A stretch of 64,000 nt of DNA from Thermothelomyces thermophilus ATCC 42464 (Eukaryota > Ascomycota > Sordariomycetes > Sordariales > Chaetomiaceae). Every line of letters begins with the position of its first letter. Position 1 is the stretch's first letter. This document shows, one piece after another, positions 34,601-46,639 of this stretch. Below the pieces are notes generated by a model. It worked only from the letters and a program-made list of their open reading frames with translations, did not search any database and was not told where the DNA came from. A program made the translations under genes and the position numbers. The stretch spans positions 1,736,001 through 1,800,000 of the forward strand of contig NC_016477.1 in the NCBI RefSeq assembly GCF_000226095.1, read 5' to 3'.

Positions 34601-37561
34601 CTACTACTCTAGTTATAGTGCTCTATATTCGTCAATAGAGAGAATAGCTATCGGCGGTTTAGCTTGTTCCTCCTATTATAATGTCGGTGTCGTTATACCG
34701 CTTCTTCTAGAGTCCGTAGTAGTCTACCTACTACTATTTGTCTCTTGTAGTAGATCTATAGGATATGCCTTCCCCTAAGTATTGTCTATTTACGATCCTT
34801 GTATACTCCCTATCTTACTAGTTTAAATATAACTCTATTTAGGGTTATAGGTAGCTACCATTCTTCTAGCTAATATCTAGGTTATAATCTTTATACTATA
34901 GTAATCCTAATATTATATCTTTATTATTACCTATATCTATAATGCTAAATATAACTACTATAGTCTTCTTTGCTATAGTAATATCAATTAGTTTAGTCTC
35001 CCTATATACCTATTATATTAGAAATGGCCCTTTGACTATGCTATACTTCTGCTTTATTCTCTAGGGTATCTATAGCTGATTTATAAGCGTCGGCGAAATT
35101 AGGTTTATCTTTGCTCTAGTATCTATTAGTATAAGCATTTCGTACTATCTCTATTATACTATTATCTATAGTTGCTTGTCTTACTACCGTTGTCTAAAGA
35201 TTATAGCAATTTCCTATATTTCTACCAGGAGGTCTCGATATAGTGGTTTCTTACGCTAGTTCCTCCTATACTATGTTACTACTCTCTGCTATATAGGCAT
35301 TAATGATTTTCGGGCCCCTCGAAGGGCCCTGACCCGTTTCCTAAGTCAGTGCTAACCTCTTCGGTTATTCGACTAATAGTAGCTTCGTCGATCGTGCCCA
35401 TTTCTATAAGCTATTAAGTGCTTATAGCTTCCTACCATTAGGTCTGTTGTGCTTTCCATCGTATATGCTATAGCTTTATCTGAAGTTCCCAAATTCGCGA
35501 TTTCTTTTTATCCGTGTAGTAAAGGTAATCGTTACTCTAGTACGAGTCCTATATATCTTGTCCTATTCTATAGTACCTAGGCTAGGCTCGTTTTGGAACT
35601 ACTATGATGCCTTCTAGGTTGCGGGCTTTAATCTTCTAGAGCAATTTGGCCACTCTATTTCCTGTATTATAGACCTATTCTATAGGGTAGAGACTTCTGT
35701 CCTCATTTCCTTATCAGGTCGGCTAGTAATTATTTTTAAATTTGTCACGAAAGTAGTATTGGCATTTGTATAATATATACTAGAACTAGGGCACTTGTAT
35801 ATGTGCCTTGTATCGCGGGTGTAGTTGTGTAGCGTTGCCTAGAAGGTATTAGAATTCTTTTCTAAATCCTTCCTACTATATATAGACTATAGATACTCTA
35901 ATGCTAAGGTAGGAGTATTTCTTCTAATAGCTTTCCTATATACACTCGTCTTTTCTATAGTTTGTATATATAAACTGGTACTCGGGGTTCTATACGTTGT
36001 AACTAAGTTACTAGTCGTCAAAATACTTAGTATAGCTATTAGGCCTATTATATATCATAGACCGTTCTTCTCTAATAGTTTCTATAATATATCAGAGTTC
36101 CCTTATCTTGTCCCTTATCTTATCGCTTTATTAGGTAAGTTAAATCAAGCGTCTATCCAGTTTATATAGTTCTATATTAAGCTAGAAAACTTCGTTATAA
36201 TATTATTCGATTCGTTCCTAAAGGAATAGAACATTAGGTCTAGGTCTCTCGATTCCTTAGATATCAGTCATCTATAATCTATCTTACCTCTAGGTAACTA
36301 TAAAACCCTATTACCTCAAGGCTAGGAGAATCGAAATTAGTAGTATATATTCTCTTACTATGTCCTATTTGGCAAGACCTGTCTCTAGGTCTATAGTGAC
36401 TAGTTCAGAGTACGATGCTTGTTTGTCTTTACCGTCGCCGTCGTGTCCGAGACTATCCGTGTCACTGTCCCTGTTTTTATAGCTTGTAGCTACTACTTCG
36501 ATAACATCCTTAGCGGTTTCGTTAATAGCCGTAATTTTCTTTCTAGAGACTGGTTTCTAGTCTTTCTTTAGGCTTCGATATTCTCGTTTATAGTGTCCTT
36601 TCTTTCTGTAGTTATAGTAAGTAATATTAGACTTGTCTTTAGTCATCTTCTTCTTATCCTACTTTTATACTACATCTATATCTATAGCTCTAGGATATAT
36701 CCTATATAAGGTACTGACGTATGCTCGTTTTTTCTTATTATTAGCCTTGACCGTGGTTCCGTTTATCTAACCTCGTTTTTACTATTCCCTTATATAGAGT
36801 CGATTATTGATCCTAATGGCCTATATAATGTATTTGTCTAGGGTCTTAGGCCGGTTATACTTATATAGCTTATCTTTAACCTTTTCCTTTAAGCTAATAT
36901 AGAATAATTATATTAATACCTTATCGTTAAGCTAAGACTTAAGTATATCCTATCTAAACTATATAATATAGGAGGCTACTAACTTAGTCTATTAGAGATT
37001 AGTAAGTCTTTCTTATATATAAATCTTCTTATCTTTATTACTAAAAACCTTCTAAAGCTCTTCTTTAAAACGGTTATAGGATTAAAAGACTACCTATATA
37101 AACGCGTCTTAGTCGTCTTCATCTTCCTTAGTAAGATAGTCATTCTATATAGGCTCGAACCATCTAAGTGCCTTACCCTCTAGTCTTATAGCTATATAGA
37201 GGACTTTAGCTTTATTATCTAGAAACTTGTTATCATTAAGCCAAAAGTAGGATTAGAGGTTTGTTAGGAATCCTATAAGATCTTCCTTGGTTCCTCTATA
37301 TTTACTAGGTAGTTCGATCTTAATACGGCTTGCTTTAGCGCCCTCGAGTGCTTTGATTTTGGCGTAGGCCTTGTTAACTAGCTTCTACAAGTGCTTTTCG
37401 CCGTTCTCGAGTTCTTTGATCCGAGCTTAAGCAGCCTTATCTCTCTAGTCTAACTCCTAGATCTACTAATAGAGTTAACTAAGCTAGGTAAGCAGCTATT
37501 TGGCCGTGACGTTAGTAATTATATCGATGTTAAGGTCGAAATTACCTTCGTCCTAAACCAT
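31650..37561 (-). pseudogene. E1 gag-pol remnant
   Basis: The gag start ATG is at 37,561, matching the E2 gag start in sequence context. Downstream come an RT region (about 34,500-33,500), an integrase C-terminus at 31,874-32,266 and a chromodomain at about 31,650-31,800. Stops are mostly TAG. The frame cannot produce a protein. Confidence 0.85.
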
Positions 37562-37588
37562 GATAGAACAAAGGGAGTAATAGCAATG

Positions 37589-38010
37589 TATGACAAACCT
37601 AACTTAGACTTCTTCTAAAAGGGTTTAGACGAAGGTAGGTTAAGCGGGACAAGCATATAGGTCGTCTAAGGGATTTGGTAAAGCTAAAGGGTTTATAATA
37701 ATACTAGGGTTGTCTTTTATAGTAGTTAACAATGCTTAGTATAAGTACTATAATTGTGCGTTACTATTACTAGTGAACTCCTAGAGTCTACTGTAACGAG
37801 TGACTATCTATATGTATATATAATTCTAGGATCACTCTTTATCTAGTGATTCTTTGCTATCTAGATCATAGCTGCGATAGTGATCCTATAGTGTATAGAT
37901 CACTTTGCTAAACGTAATCCTTTCCTGATTGGTCTGTTTGTGCCTGCTGTCTTATTAGCTTGTCGGGGAAGGCGGCTTAGGCGGCGTCCTGTATATATAT
38001 TTCCGTGACA
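37589..38010 (-). repeat. E1 5' LTR
   Basis: 422 bp. It is followed on + by TTATA, which equals the 5 bp before the other LTR. Confidence 0.92.
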
Positions 38011-39190
38011 TTATACTATTAAGGACCTTTACTTAGACTATAGCTACTTCTACTACTATTACTAGGAATCTAAGGCTTATCCTGATATATTAGTAGCTAT
38101 AATCCATTCCTTTACCTATATTATTACTTGCTAGTAGATATCTATCTTTAGCTTATAAGGGTACTTAAGCGCCTATTATAAGAGCTAAGCTAGCCTAAGT
38201 CCTCTAGGTACCTTGCTAAGGAATTACTAGATAGCTATATCCAAAGGAACTTAGGTATCTTTTTTAACCTTTAGCTACTGTTATGTTAGTAAGGGATTAT
38301 CTTCTTTCTCTATCTAGATAAAGATAACCGATTTTATATATCTAGGGGCTAGCTATAGCTATTAGATAGGTAGCTTCTACAATCTATCGTTTGCTAGCTA
38401 TCTAGGTAACTAGGAAAGATTAATATTACCCCATAGAGTCTTTAGCTTTTCTATATATAAAGGGTTATTAAGCTAATGGCCTAGAGCTATCTAGATCGTT
38501 TTAAGCTAGAGTGTTAATATCTTATTCTTAGTAGCTATTATCTTTAGCCCTATATATAGATAGCCCTTCTACTAAGGGAGCTTAAGATAGGCCTTATCCT
38601 TTTATCGTATCTTCTAGAAGCAGAACTAATGGAATTTAGTAACCTAGATCCTATATTCCTACTATCCCTGTTATCTTAACGTCGCCTATACTATAGCCTA
38701 GATTTAGATATCCTTAGGTAGAGGAAAAAGGGAGCTTAGGTAGATAACCTTATTCTATAAATTCTTATATAGGTCTTTATAAGCCTACTTATTAGAGGGG
38801 TATAAATCTATATAATAAATATAATACTCTATCTAGTTATATATAGCCACTACCTAGTATAACTCCTATAGATAGTAGATAAGGACCTAAAAGCATTTAC
38901 CTATAGCCTCCTTTTACTTCCTTAGAGGTAGAGTTACCTACTTAGGCCGCTAGTTAATTATAGCCTCCAGGAAGATATATATATATAGCTTATAAGCTAC
39001 TAATATATAGTAGAGGAGATTTGGGAGGTTAAAGCTATTTAGGTACTCCCTTCTTAATATAAGCCCTTTAACATTATAGAGGCTTACTATAATATTATTA
39101 TTATTATTATTATTATTATTAGTCCTATACCATTATGCTAATAAGTATACCAGAGCCTCTCTAGTTATATATAAAGGAAACCGTACCTAG
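38011..39190. repeat. Repeat C, copy 1, right part
   Basis: Continues copy 1 after E1 and aligns by eye with about 43,420-44,530 of copy 2. It ends near 39,190, where GC-richer LINE sequence begins. Contains a (TTA)n microsatellite at 39,094-39,121. Confidence 0.7.
39094..39121. repeat. (TTA)n microsatellite
   Basis: About nine ATT/TTA units inside repeat C copy 1. The matching place in copy 2 has only a short version. Confidence 0.85.
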
Positions 39191-39199
39191 CAGGCCAGA

Positions 39200-42100
39200 T
39201 AAAAACCTCTGCCCTGCCTCTAACGCCTAATCTGGAATACTAATACACTACAAAGAAAAGGAGAAGTAACTAGAATAGCCCTAAAGAGGCCTTCCCTCCC
39301 GGTCTAGCCTCCCTATAAGGCGGTATTCCAGGAGCCTCCCTAGGTCCATTAGCCACTATAGAACCCTCCTTGCTAACCGATAGTTACAGGCCCCTATACC
39401 CTGTAAAACAAGGTCTAGGTCCCTTTACGACCATATTTCCTAGGATTCCTACGTTCGGCTTCTTGGTAGGTTCGGGCACTAAACAACTAGGTGCTCTACA
39501 GTTTCCCTCCCTTGGCCACAGGCATAGTAGGGGGTACTAACCCCCGGGACTTGAACCCTAAAAAGGAAGTTACGGAGGCCGATAGCCCCTATACGGGCCT
39601 ATACTAGCAGGGAGCTCTAGGCCTTCGTTAGGCCCTAGTGCCTTTGTAGGCCTTCCCCCGTGAAAACCAGGCATGGGGGGTCCTTGTCTAATACGCGCTA
39701 TATCCTCCTACCGGCTTGGTTAGCCCTCTAACGGTTGCTCTAGCTAGCTACTACGGCCAGTTCCGTGGCCCGTAGCCTTCTTTGTAGGGTCTATAGGGGG
39801 AGTTGACCCCCTCTATAGCTCTCCTAAACCTACTACTAGACTATCGACCTTGCTACCTCTAGGGCTATAGGCTTTAGCTCCTAGCCCCTTGCCCTAGTCC
39901 TTCTCTTCTAGAACCTCTGGCTAAGCCTATTATAGGCCTGTTAGATGAGAGCCCTTATAGGGACCTAGGGGGCCCCCGGGCCTGCCCTGGTCTGTAAGAG
40001 TGGCTAGTCGAGTTTGGCTTCGAAGTCGGCTAGCCTCTTGTTAAGATAGAGGTCGAGGGGCGGTACCTAGGCTTCCGTTTCGAGGCACTGGATAGGGGTA
40101 GCCTTATAGGCTCCGGTGACTACTCGAAGGGCCCTATATTAGGCCTTTAATAGTTCCCTAGCAGGGCCTTCTAGCTTACCCCCTGGTTTGGTAGGCTTAT
40201 AGAAGTTCGAGGCCCCATAAGCTAAGGCGCTACGGATACACTTGGTATAGACCTTATAGGCCTGTAGGAGGCCGGGGCCCTAGGTCTTCGTAACGAGCCT
40301 GGTTAGGGCAAACTCCTAGGTTTTTAGCTTCTTGGCTACCGTTACATAATAGGGGCCCTACTATAGCCTCTAGTCTAGCCAGACCCCTAGGAATCTAGCC
40401 GACTTTGATAGGGCTATAGTAGTAGTACCCCCTCCGGGCTATAGGAGCTCTAGCGGTCGTGACTACTATTTCCGGCCCCTATTAAAGTAGATAAGTTCGT
40501 ACTTTTCCGGGGCAAAAGCTATACCCCGGGTCTTTGCCTACTATAGGTAGGCCTTCTAGGCCCTCTATAGCTAACTGTTATAGGCCTCCTTAGCCCTCCT
40601 AAAGGCTAAAAGGTTAGTATCGTCGGCGAAGCCTATTAAACTGACCGTAAGGTAAGCCTAGTAAATGGCTTAGTAAAGAGAGGCTATATAGAGGATAAAT
40701 AGTATAAGGGAGAGGGGTAACCCCTAGGGGACCCTAGCCCTTACCGCTATATCCTCTGTTTCCTAGCTATCGAAGTAAAGGATAGCTACCCTGTCCTATA
40801 GCTACTCTCTAACCTAGACTACTATCTACTTTGGGAAGCCCTGGCTCTGTAAAGTGGCTAGTAGCCAGGTATAGTTAATAGTGTCGAAAGCCTCTAAGAT
40901 GTCGAGCTATAGGAGGGAGGCAGCTGCCTTATACCTCTAAGCCTCCTAGACCTAAGCTATAATAAGCCGAATGGCTAGTTCTATAGACCTATATTCCCGG
41001 TTACCTATCTATTTGGCCGGAAGGAGCCTATAGGCCTCTACGACGGCCGTTACCTTCTAGGTAACTATAGCCTCTAGTACCTTGCCTACTATTAGTAGGA
41101 GCGCTATAGGCCTATAGCTACCTAGGGTAAAGTAGGCTTATAGGGGTCTGCTAGGCTTATAGAGGACTACTATCTTGGCCCTTTTAAACTAGGCTGGAAA
41201 ATAGCCAAGCTATAGGCTTTCTAAGGCTAGTTTTGCTAATATCTAATAGAGCGGTCGCCTATAGGCCTTTAATAGACCTATAGGGAGGAGGTCCTCCCCT
41301 AGGGCTTTCTATAGGGCTGCCTTAGCTAGTACTACCTTGACTTTGCCTACCGTAACCTCTTAGCTTATTTCGAACTTCGGCTCCTAATGGTCATTTAGAT
41401 CCGGGTCATCGATATCTAATAGGTCTGCTTCCAGGTTCGGAAAGAACTTATCGGCTAGTGCTCTAGCCTTCTATTAGTAGGTTATAAGCCCTCCTTCGAA
41501 GGCCGGGAGCTTTAGGAGGTCGACCGGTAGGTGGCTTTGTAGCCTTGCCTACCGCTCTAGCCTTTATAACAGGTCCGGCTGGTTAGTTACCTCCTATAAC
41601 GTAGCCCTCTAGCTTTTGGTCTTTGCGGCCGTAATGGTCTTGGCCTGGTCCCGTAGGGCCTGCCGAAGTGCTTCCTACGTATAGGGGTTTAGGGTACCTT
41701 TATAGGCCCTCTTTACCTCCTTAGCCCTCTTCCGGGCCTCTCGAACCTCCTTTGTCCACTATCGAGCTCGTTTACCACCCATATTAGCCTTCTTTGCCGG
41801 GGCCGAGACTATAGCTATCTCCTCAAGGGCCTCTATAAGCCTGTCGAAGGCCTATAGAAGCTCCTCCGGGCCCTAGAAGATAGGCCCGGCCGGGGCGGAT
41901 ACCTACCTACCAAGCCGGAGTAGGAGGTGGGCCGCCTTGGCCCGCGCGACCTCCTCGTCTAGGCTCTTCCAGTCCCACCCTTTCCTAGCCGGTGTAGGCC
42001 TGTTGGTCCCCTAGAGGGAGACGTTTAGGGCCTGTAGGTAGTGGTCGGATTTCCCGCGTTCTATAATGTCCTTGTAGGTCGCTTCTAGCCCGGCCGAGGC

Positions 42101-42545
42101 CTAGAATAGGTCCATCGTAGAAGGCCGGCTATATTGGTCCCCCTAGGGGGCCCTAGTGACCTGGCTATAGGGCGTACGTAGGTCGAGGTCCTACTGGTCC
42201 GCAAGGCTAAGGAGGTCCCTAGCCCCTGGGCTAAGCCTGTCGAATAGGTCCTAGACTAGGTAGTGGAGGTTGAAGTTACCTATAAGAACTAGGGGGTAGA
42301 TTGGCCGAGGTAGGGCTAGCAGGTCCCGTAAGAGGGCCTATTTGCCCTTGTTATTATAGACTAACTAGAGTTCGAACCCCCTCTCTCCTAGGGCTAGAAA
42401 GGTTACCCTATACTAGTTCTCTTCTGCTAAATAGTCCTACTAGCCAACCAGGAACCGTTTAGCCACTAGAATAGCCGCTTTACCCTTAGGCTTATGGACT
42501 AGGTAGTATCTTAAATTATAATATTATACTAAGGCGTACTAAAGT
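39200..42545 (-). mobile_element. Tad-like non-LTR retrotransposon (LINE), 5'-truncated, RIP-killed
   Basis: Sense strand -. From 5' to 3': an APE-type endonuclease (PLVLIGNFNLHYLV near 42,290-42,250, where N replaces the usual D of GDFN), a linker, the reverse transcriptase with LIGFADDTNLLAFRR (FADD at 40,619-40,630), then SARFLGVWLD and ALRVVTGAYKATP with PLDLYLNKRLADFEAK after it, typical of Tad-clade LINEs. Near 39,500 a Cys/His-containing end reads ACGQGRETVEHLVV. There is no ORF1 and the endonuclease N-terminus is missing, so the copy is 5'-truncated near 42,545. The region keeps a high GC content, yet CA/TG is nearly absent and most stops are TAG. Confidence 0.82.
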
Positions 42546-43059
42546 ATATCTCTCCTAAGCTATTAAGCTAGTGCCAACCCTCCAGGGCACCACTCAGCAC
42601 CTCCAGAACCAAACCTCCGTCTAGTCAGATAGGGAGGAGCGTCGGCTCAAAATGTCCAGGGCATCCGAGTATTCACGGTCACAGCAGGCAAGTCCGACCA
42701 TCTGGACGGCAACGACAATAAGGGCGAAGGTGGCGGCAACAATGTCCCTCTAGACAGACGTAGAAGAGTCTACTTACGTGGAAAAAGATACTCTAACTTA
42801 CAAAAGAAAGAAGAACCACATCTCGTCACTCTAATCCATTAGAGCAAACGAGTATTAAAAGCCATCTATTGTCCTTATCTATCTGTCTAGTACCCCTAGA
42901 TAGGTAACCCCTATTTATACCTATTGTATATAGTAAAGCTCTATGGAACTGGAAAAATAAAACTATACCCTATGTCCCTCTGGTTATATTAAGAACTTCT
43001 AGCCCTAGTCTATACTTCCCCTTCGAATTCGCCCTAAGGCTCTTACTAGCGAATTTATA

Positions 43060-44988
43060 CCTAAAACTTTACTTATGTTCCTTACGATACCTGGCCTACT
43101 TGGCTCTACTGTTACCTTTAGGCAAGGGCCGTTTCTTAGATGTCTGACGCCTTTACTAGGCTTTTACTTTAATATCTAGCATGTCCTAGCCTATAAACTA
43201 CGGCAGGTACTTAGGAACTAGCTTAAGATCTTTAGGCCTTAAACGTTTAAATAGTAGGGGCTAAGTCTATTTAGCTAGATTATCGTTAGGACGATGCTAA
43301 TAAGCCTGTCCTTTCTTAGTGGCTTAGGTTAAGCGTATCTCCTATATCCATATTAGCTTACTTAGCTTTGTCTTACTCTAACTAGGTAACTATTATATTA
43401 TAGAAGGTACCTACTTTACTAGTTACTACTACTACGACCCTAAAGGTTTTCCTTGTCCTTCTGTAGCTATAAGTTACTCCTTTACCTATTCTACTACATA
43501 CTAGTAAATAGCTATCCTTGGTTTATAGGGATACTCGAGTGCCTATTAGAGTAGCTAAGGCGGCCTAAGTCCCTTAAGTGCCTTGCTAAGAAACTGCTAG
43601 ATAGTATTATCTAGGGGAACCTAACGATCCTTCTTTATAACTAGTTACTCCTTTATTAGTGGCAGGTTATCTTTTCTTTCCTCTATCTAGACGGAGATAA
43701 CTGATTTGGCCTATCCTAGCTATAGCTATAGCTATAGAACTAACGGCCTATAAAGTAGCTTATCTACAGGCTACCTAGGTAGTTAATAGGGACTAACATC
43801 TCCCTAAGGGTTCTTCGGCTTCTCTAGCCAAAGGGAGCTATTAGGTAGATAGCCTAGAGCCATCCGGATTATTCTAAGCTAAAGCGTTAATATCTTATTC
43901 TTAGCCTTTGTCACTTTCAGCCCTATATATAGATGGCCCTTCTACTAAGGGAGCTTAAGCTACGCTTTATCTCCCTATTATATCTCTTGAAAGTAGAAGC
44001 AATAGAACTTAGCGACCTAGATGCTATATTCCTACTAACCCTTTTACTTTGACATTGCCTATACTATTAGCTAGTATATATAACCTCCAGGCAGTGGAAA
44101 AAGAAAGCTAGGGAGAATGACCTTATCCTATAGAGTCTTAAATAGGTCTTTCTAGCTCTACTTATTAGAAGGATAGGAATCTATATAATAAAGGTAGGAC
44201 TCTATCTAGTTATATATAGCTATGGCCTAGTATAATTATCATAAGTGGTAAAGAATTACCTAGAATCGTTTTCCGGCTGTATCCTTCCATTTTTATGGAG
44301 GTAATACTAACCACTTAGGCTTTAAGTCACTAACAGCCTCTAGAAAGATATAGATATATAGCTTATAAGATACTAACGTATACTAAAGCAGGTTTAGGAG
44401 GTTATAACCATTTAGGTACTCCTTTCTTAATATAAGCCCTTTAATGTTATATAGGCTTATAGTAATATTATACTAATACTAGCCGAAATATATCTTCCCC
44501 TAGCTATATAGCCTAATATATAAAGGAAATAGGTAGCTAACGATTCGCTCGTTAATCTTAAGACCAGGACTTATAAGCTACTCTAGTCTTCTAGCTACGA
44601 CTTCCCTAAGGTAGGGAATAGGCCTAATATACGGCTTATTAAAGAGCTTCTAGGTATTACCGCTCCCTAGGTAGTTAGCGATTTCTTCCCCTAGAACCTA
44701 AGTCACAAGGAGGTACCAAAGAAAGAGCCTTAGGGTTTCTAGATCTTCTCCTAGAAGGAGTAAAGGTAGTCCTATACTCGGTTGGCTCGGCCCTCTAGTT
44801 AGAGAGAGGGGAACCGATCCTTCCCTTCCTTGTCGATCTAACTCTCTAACGTTATCCCTATACGTGTTTGCCGTCGGAAGACTTATATAGAGTCGTTCAA
44901 AACCTAGACTGCTAACATTTGGAAATAAATCGCTTAGAGGAACACTTGCCTAATAGCATCTAGCTATCTGACCAGGTAAAGAAGACAT
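43060..44988 (-). pseudogene. Damaged ORF of repeat C (unrecognised protein)
   Basis: Begins MSSLPGQIARCY, with ATG at 44,988-44,986; the same start context is in copy 3 at 62,544. Readable stretches include SDLFPNVSSLGFERLYISLP and LGEEIANYLGSGNTW. Downstream segments are Lys-rich. Stops are mostly TAG. I do not recognise the family. Extent to 43,060 is a guess from scattered open stretches. Confidence 0.4.
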
Positions 44989-45529
44989 TTTGTTTAGCGT
45001 TTTTGTAAGTAAGTGATTTGTAGTTTGTGGTTGTTAGTTATAGAAAAGAGAGGGGAAAGGAGGGTTAAGTTAGGGGTATTTATAGACCTTCTAGTTCCTC
45101 CTAGACGCCTTCCTTATCTAGCTATTCTAGGCTATATTTATTAGTTCCGGTGCTATCTGATAGGTAACTACGTTAGCCTCTATATAACTAGGTTATTCTT
45201 TGTTATAACCTTAAAGAATGACCTTGACTTACGTTCTATCCGGTAGTAATAAAGGAATATAACCTATTATATAATAGGTTATTCTAGTCTAGGTATACTT
45301 CCTTCTAATAGAAGTCTAGTAGTTCTAGTGCCTTAACTATTGAATTATTTAAAGGATAAGTATCCCCTACTTCTTCTTAAACTTCTTCCTACTTTTCTAC
45401 CTTTCTAACCAACTCTCGCTTATAATTATCTTCCTTTACTTAGACGGCTAGTATTACTTCTTCCTATATTACTTCCCCTTCGAACTTGCTATAAGCTCCT
45501 ATAAGCAAGTTCGACCATTATATCTATTA

Positions 45530-46430
45530 AAAGAGTTAAGCGCTAGAGATATAAATCCTTTATCTAGGAAGATATAGAAATCGACAAGGATACTAAGCCT
45601 ATACTTCCCTTAATAACTAACCGGCCGGTAGATTTAACGACTACCTAGGATAATCGGTTTCTTACGCCTCCTAAGTTTATATAGGTAGTAAGAGTAGCTT
45701 ACCTAGAAGATCCCCTAATACCTTTAGACTATCTAGAGGTAGCCTTGATATAGTACTGATATAAACTATTCCTCTTATACTATAGATTCTTCTTTATTAA
45801 GCACCCTAAGATATAAGTAGTCCTATATATTTGCTAGGAGCTAAACCCTAATCCTAACGCCTTAGAGTAGATATTTAGAATCCTAAGACTTGCTCCTACC
45901 TATATAGAATTCTTCTATACCTATAAGGGAGCTCTGGCGAAGTAGTTATACCCGGTTTTTACGGAAATTAATAACGGTAGTCTATTTGGTTAGTAGATTC
46001 ATATTATAGTTCCCTGCTAGGCCCGAGTTCTCGGTTTGTTTATCTAGGTGTTCGGAGACATATAAGAATAACTTCCTCCCTCTAATTAGAGGAAGAGCTA
46101 ATCGGGGATATAGGAATCTAGCACTATACTAGGCCTATAAATAGTCTTACTAAAGGTCGATAACTAAGGTTACCCCTCTAAGGAACAAGAAGCCTATCAC
46201 TATCTATACTATATAGCTATTCTATAGCTATATTTCAATAGGTCCTGTCCTAGATAGATAGTATAGAAACTACTACTAGAGTAATAAGAAGTACTTATAG
46301 GAAGATATAGTCGACAATAGCTCCTAAGATCCTAACCCTTAGCTTATAGGTCGGGCTAAATTTAACCTTAATAGCCAGCCAAAGAATGTCTAGCTAATAA
46401 TATAGAAAAAGAGCTCTCTAATTTCAACAG
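45530..46430 (+). pseudogene. Second damaged ORF of repeat C (unrecognised protein)
   Basis: One frame stays open apart from TAG/TAA/TGA, with runs such as EDIEIDKDTKPILPLITNRP and RILRLAPTYIEFFYTYKGAL. Copy 3 has the same frame at about 63,090-63,980. Whether it is hydrophobic in life depends on whether stops were Trp or Gln. No family recognised. Confidence 0.4.
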
Positions 46431-46639
46431 GATTAGATAGTATAGTTAGAGATCAATAGGTAGCTTATAAACAAGGTAAATAGCAATTATAGGTAGGGAA
46501 CTAGGGATTCAGGGGAAAGGGGCAAAGGTGGTATAGAAAAGGGGTAATTAGAGGTTTAGGTAGTAAAGAGTAAATAGAAGTAAAATCAAATAGGGTTAAC
46601 TTGTACTTCTATTAATAGCCTAAAAGTCAAAATCCAGGT

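Larger units (their letters stand above)
30481..38010 (-). mobile_element. E1: full-length chromodomain Ty3/gypsy LTR retrotransposon, RIP-killed
   Basis: A 7,530-bp element with sense strand -, two 422-bp LTRs and a perfect 5-bp target duplication TTATA (30476-30480 and 38011-38015). LTR ends in sense orientation are TGTCAC...CATA. The internal part encodes gag from 37,561 down, then protease, reverse transcriptase, RNase H, integrase and a chromodomain, all with many stops. A purine tract (AAAGGAAGGGCATCG on -) abuts the 3' LTR at 30,903-30,917. The longest surviving piece of pol is the integrase C-terminus at 31,874-32,266. An antisense ORF lies between pol and the 3' LTR. It is inserted into repeat C copy 1. 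Confidence 0.92.
42568..46440. repeat. Repeat C, copy 2: unrecognised dispersed repeat with two diverging damaged ORFs
   Basis: Best preserved copy. It starts near AGTGCCAACCCTCCAGGGCA, shared in changed form by the other copies. It contains a damaged ORF on - from 44,988 and one on + in about 45,530-46,430, separated by a bidirectional leader of about 500 bp. Imperfect palindromes following CTTCCCCTTCGAA lie at about 43,018 and 45,475. No terminal repeats or known transposase motif were found, and the right end is not defined because copy 3 runs off the window. Confidence 0.65.

Noticed and set aside
34557-34778. 73-codon frame on + inside E1
   Set aside because: Chance opening opposite RIP-damaged pol; no similarity to the antisense cargo ORF.
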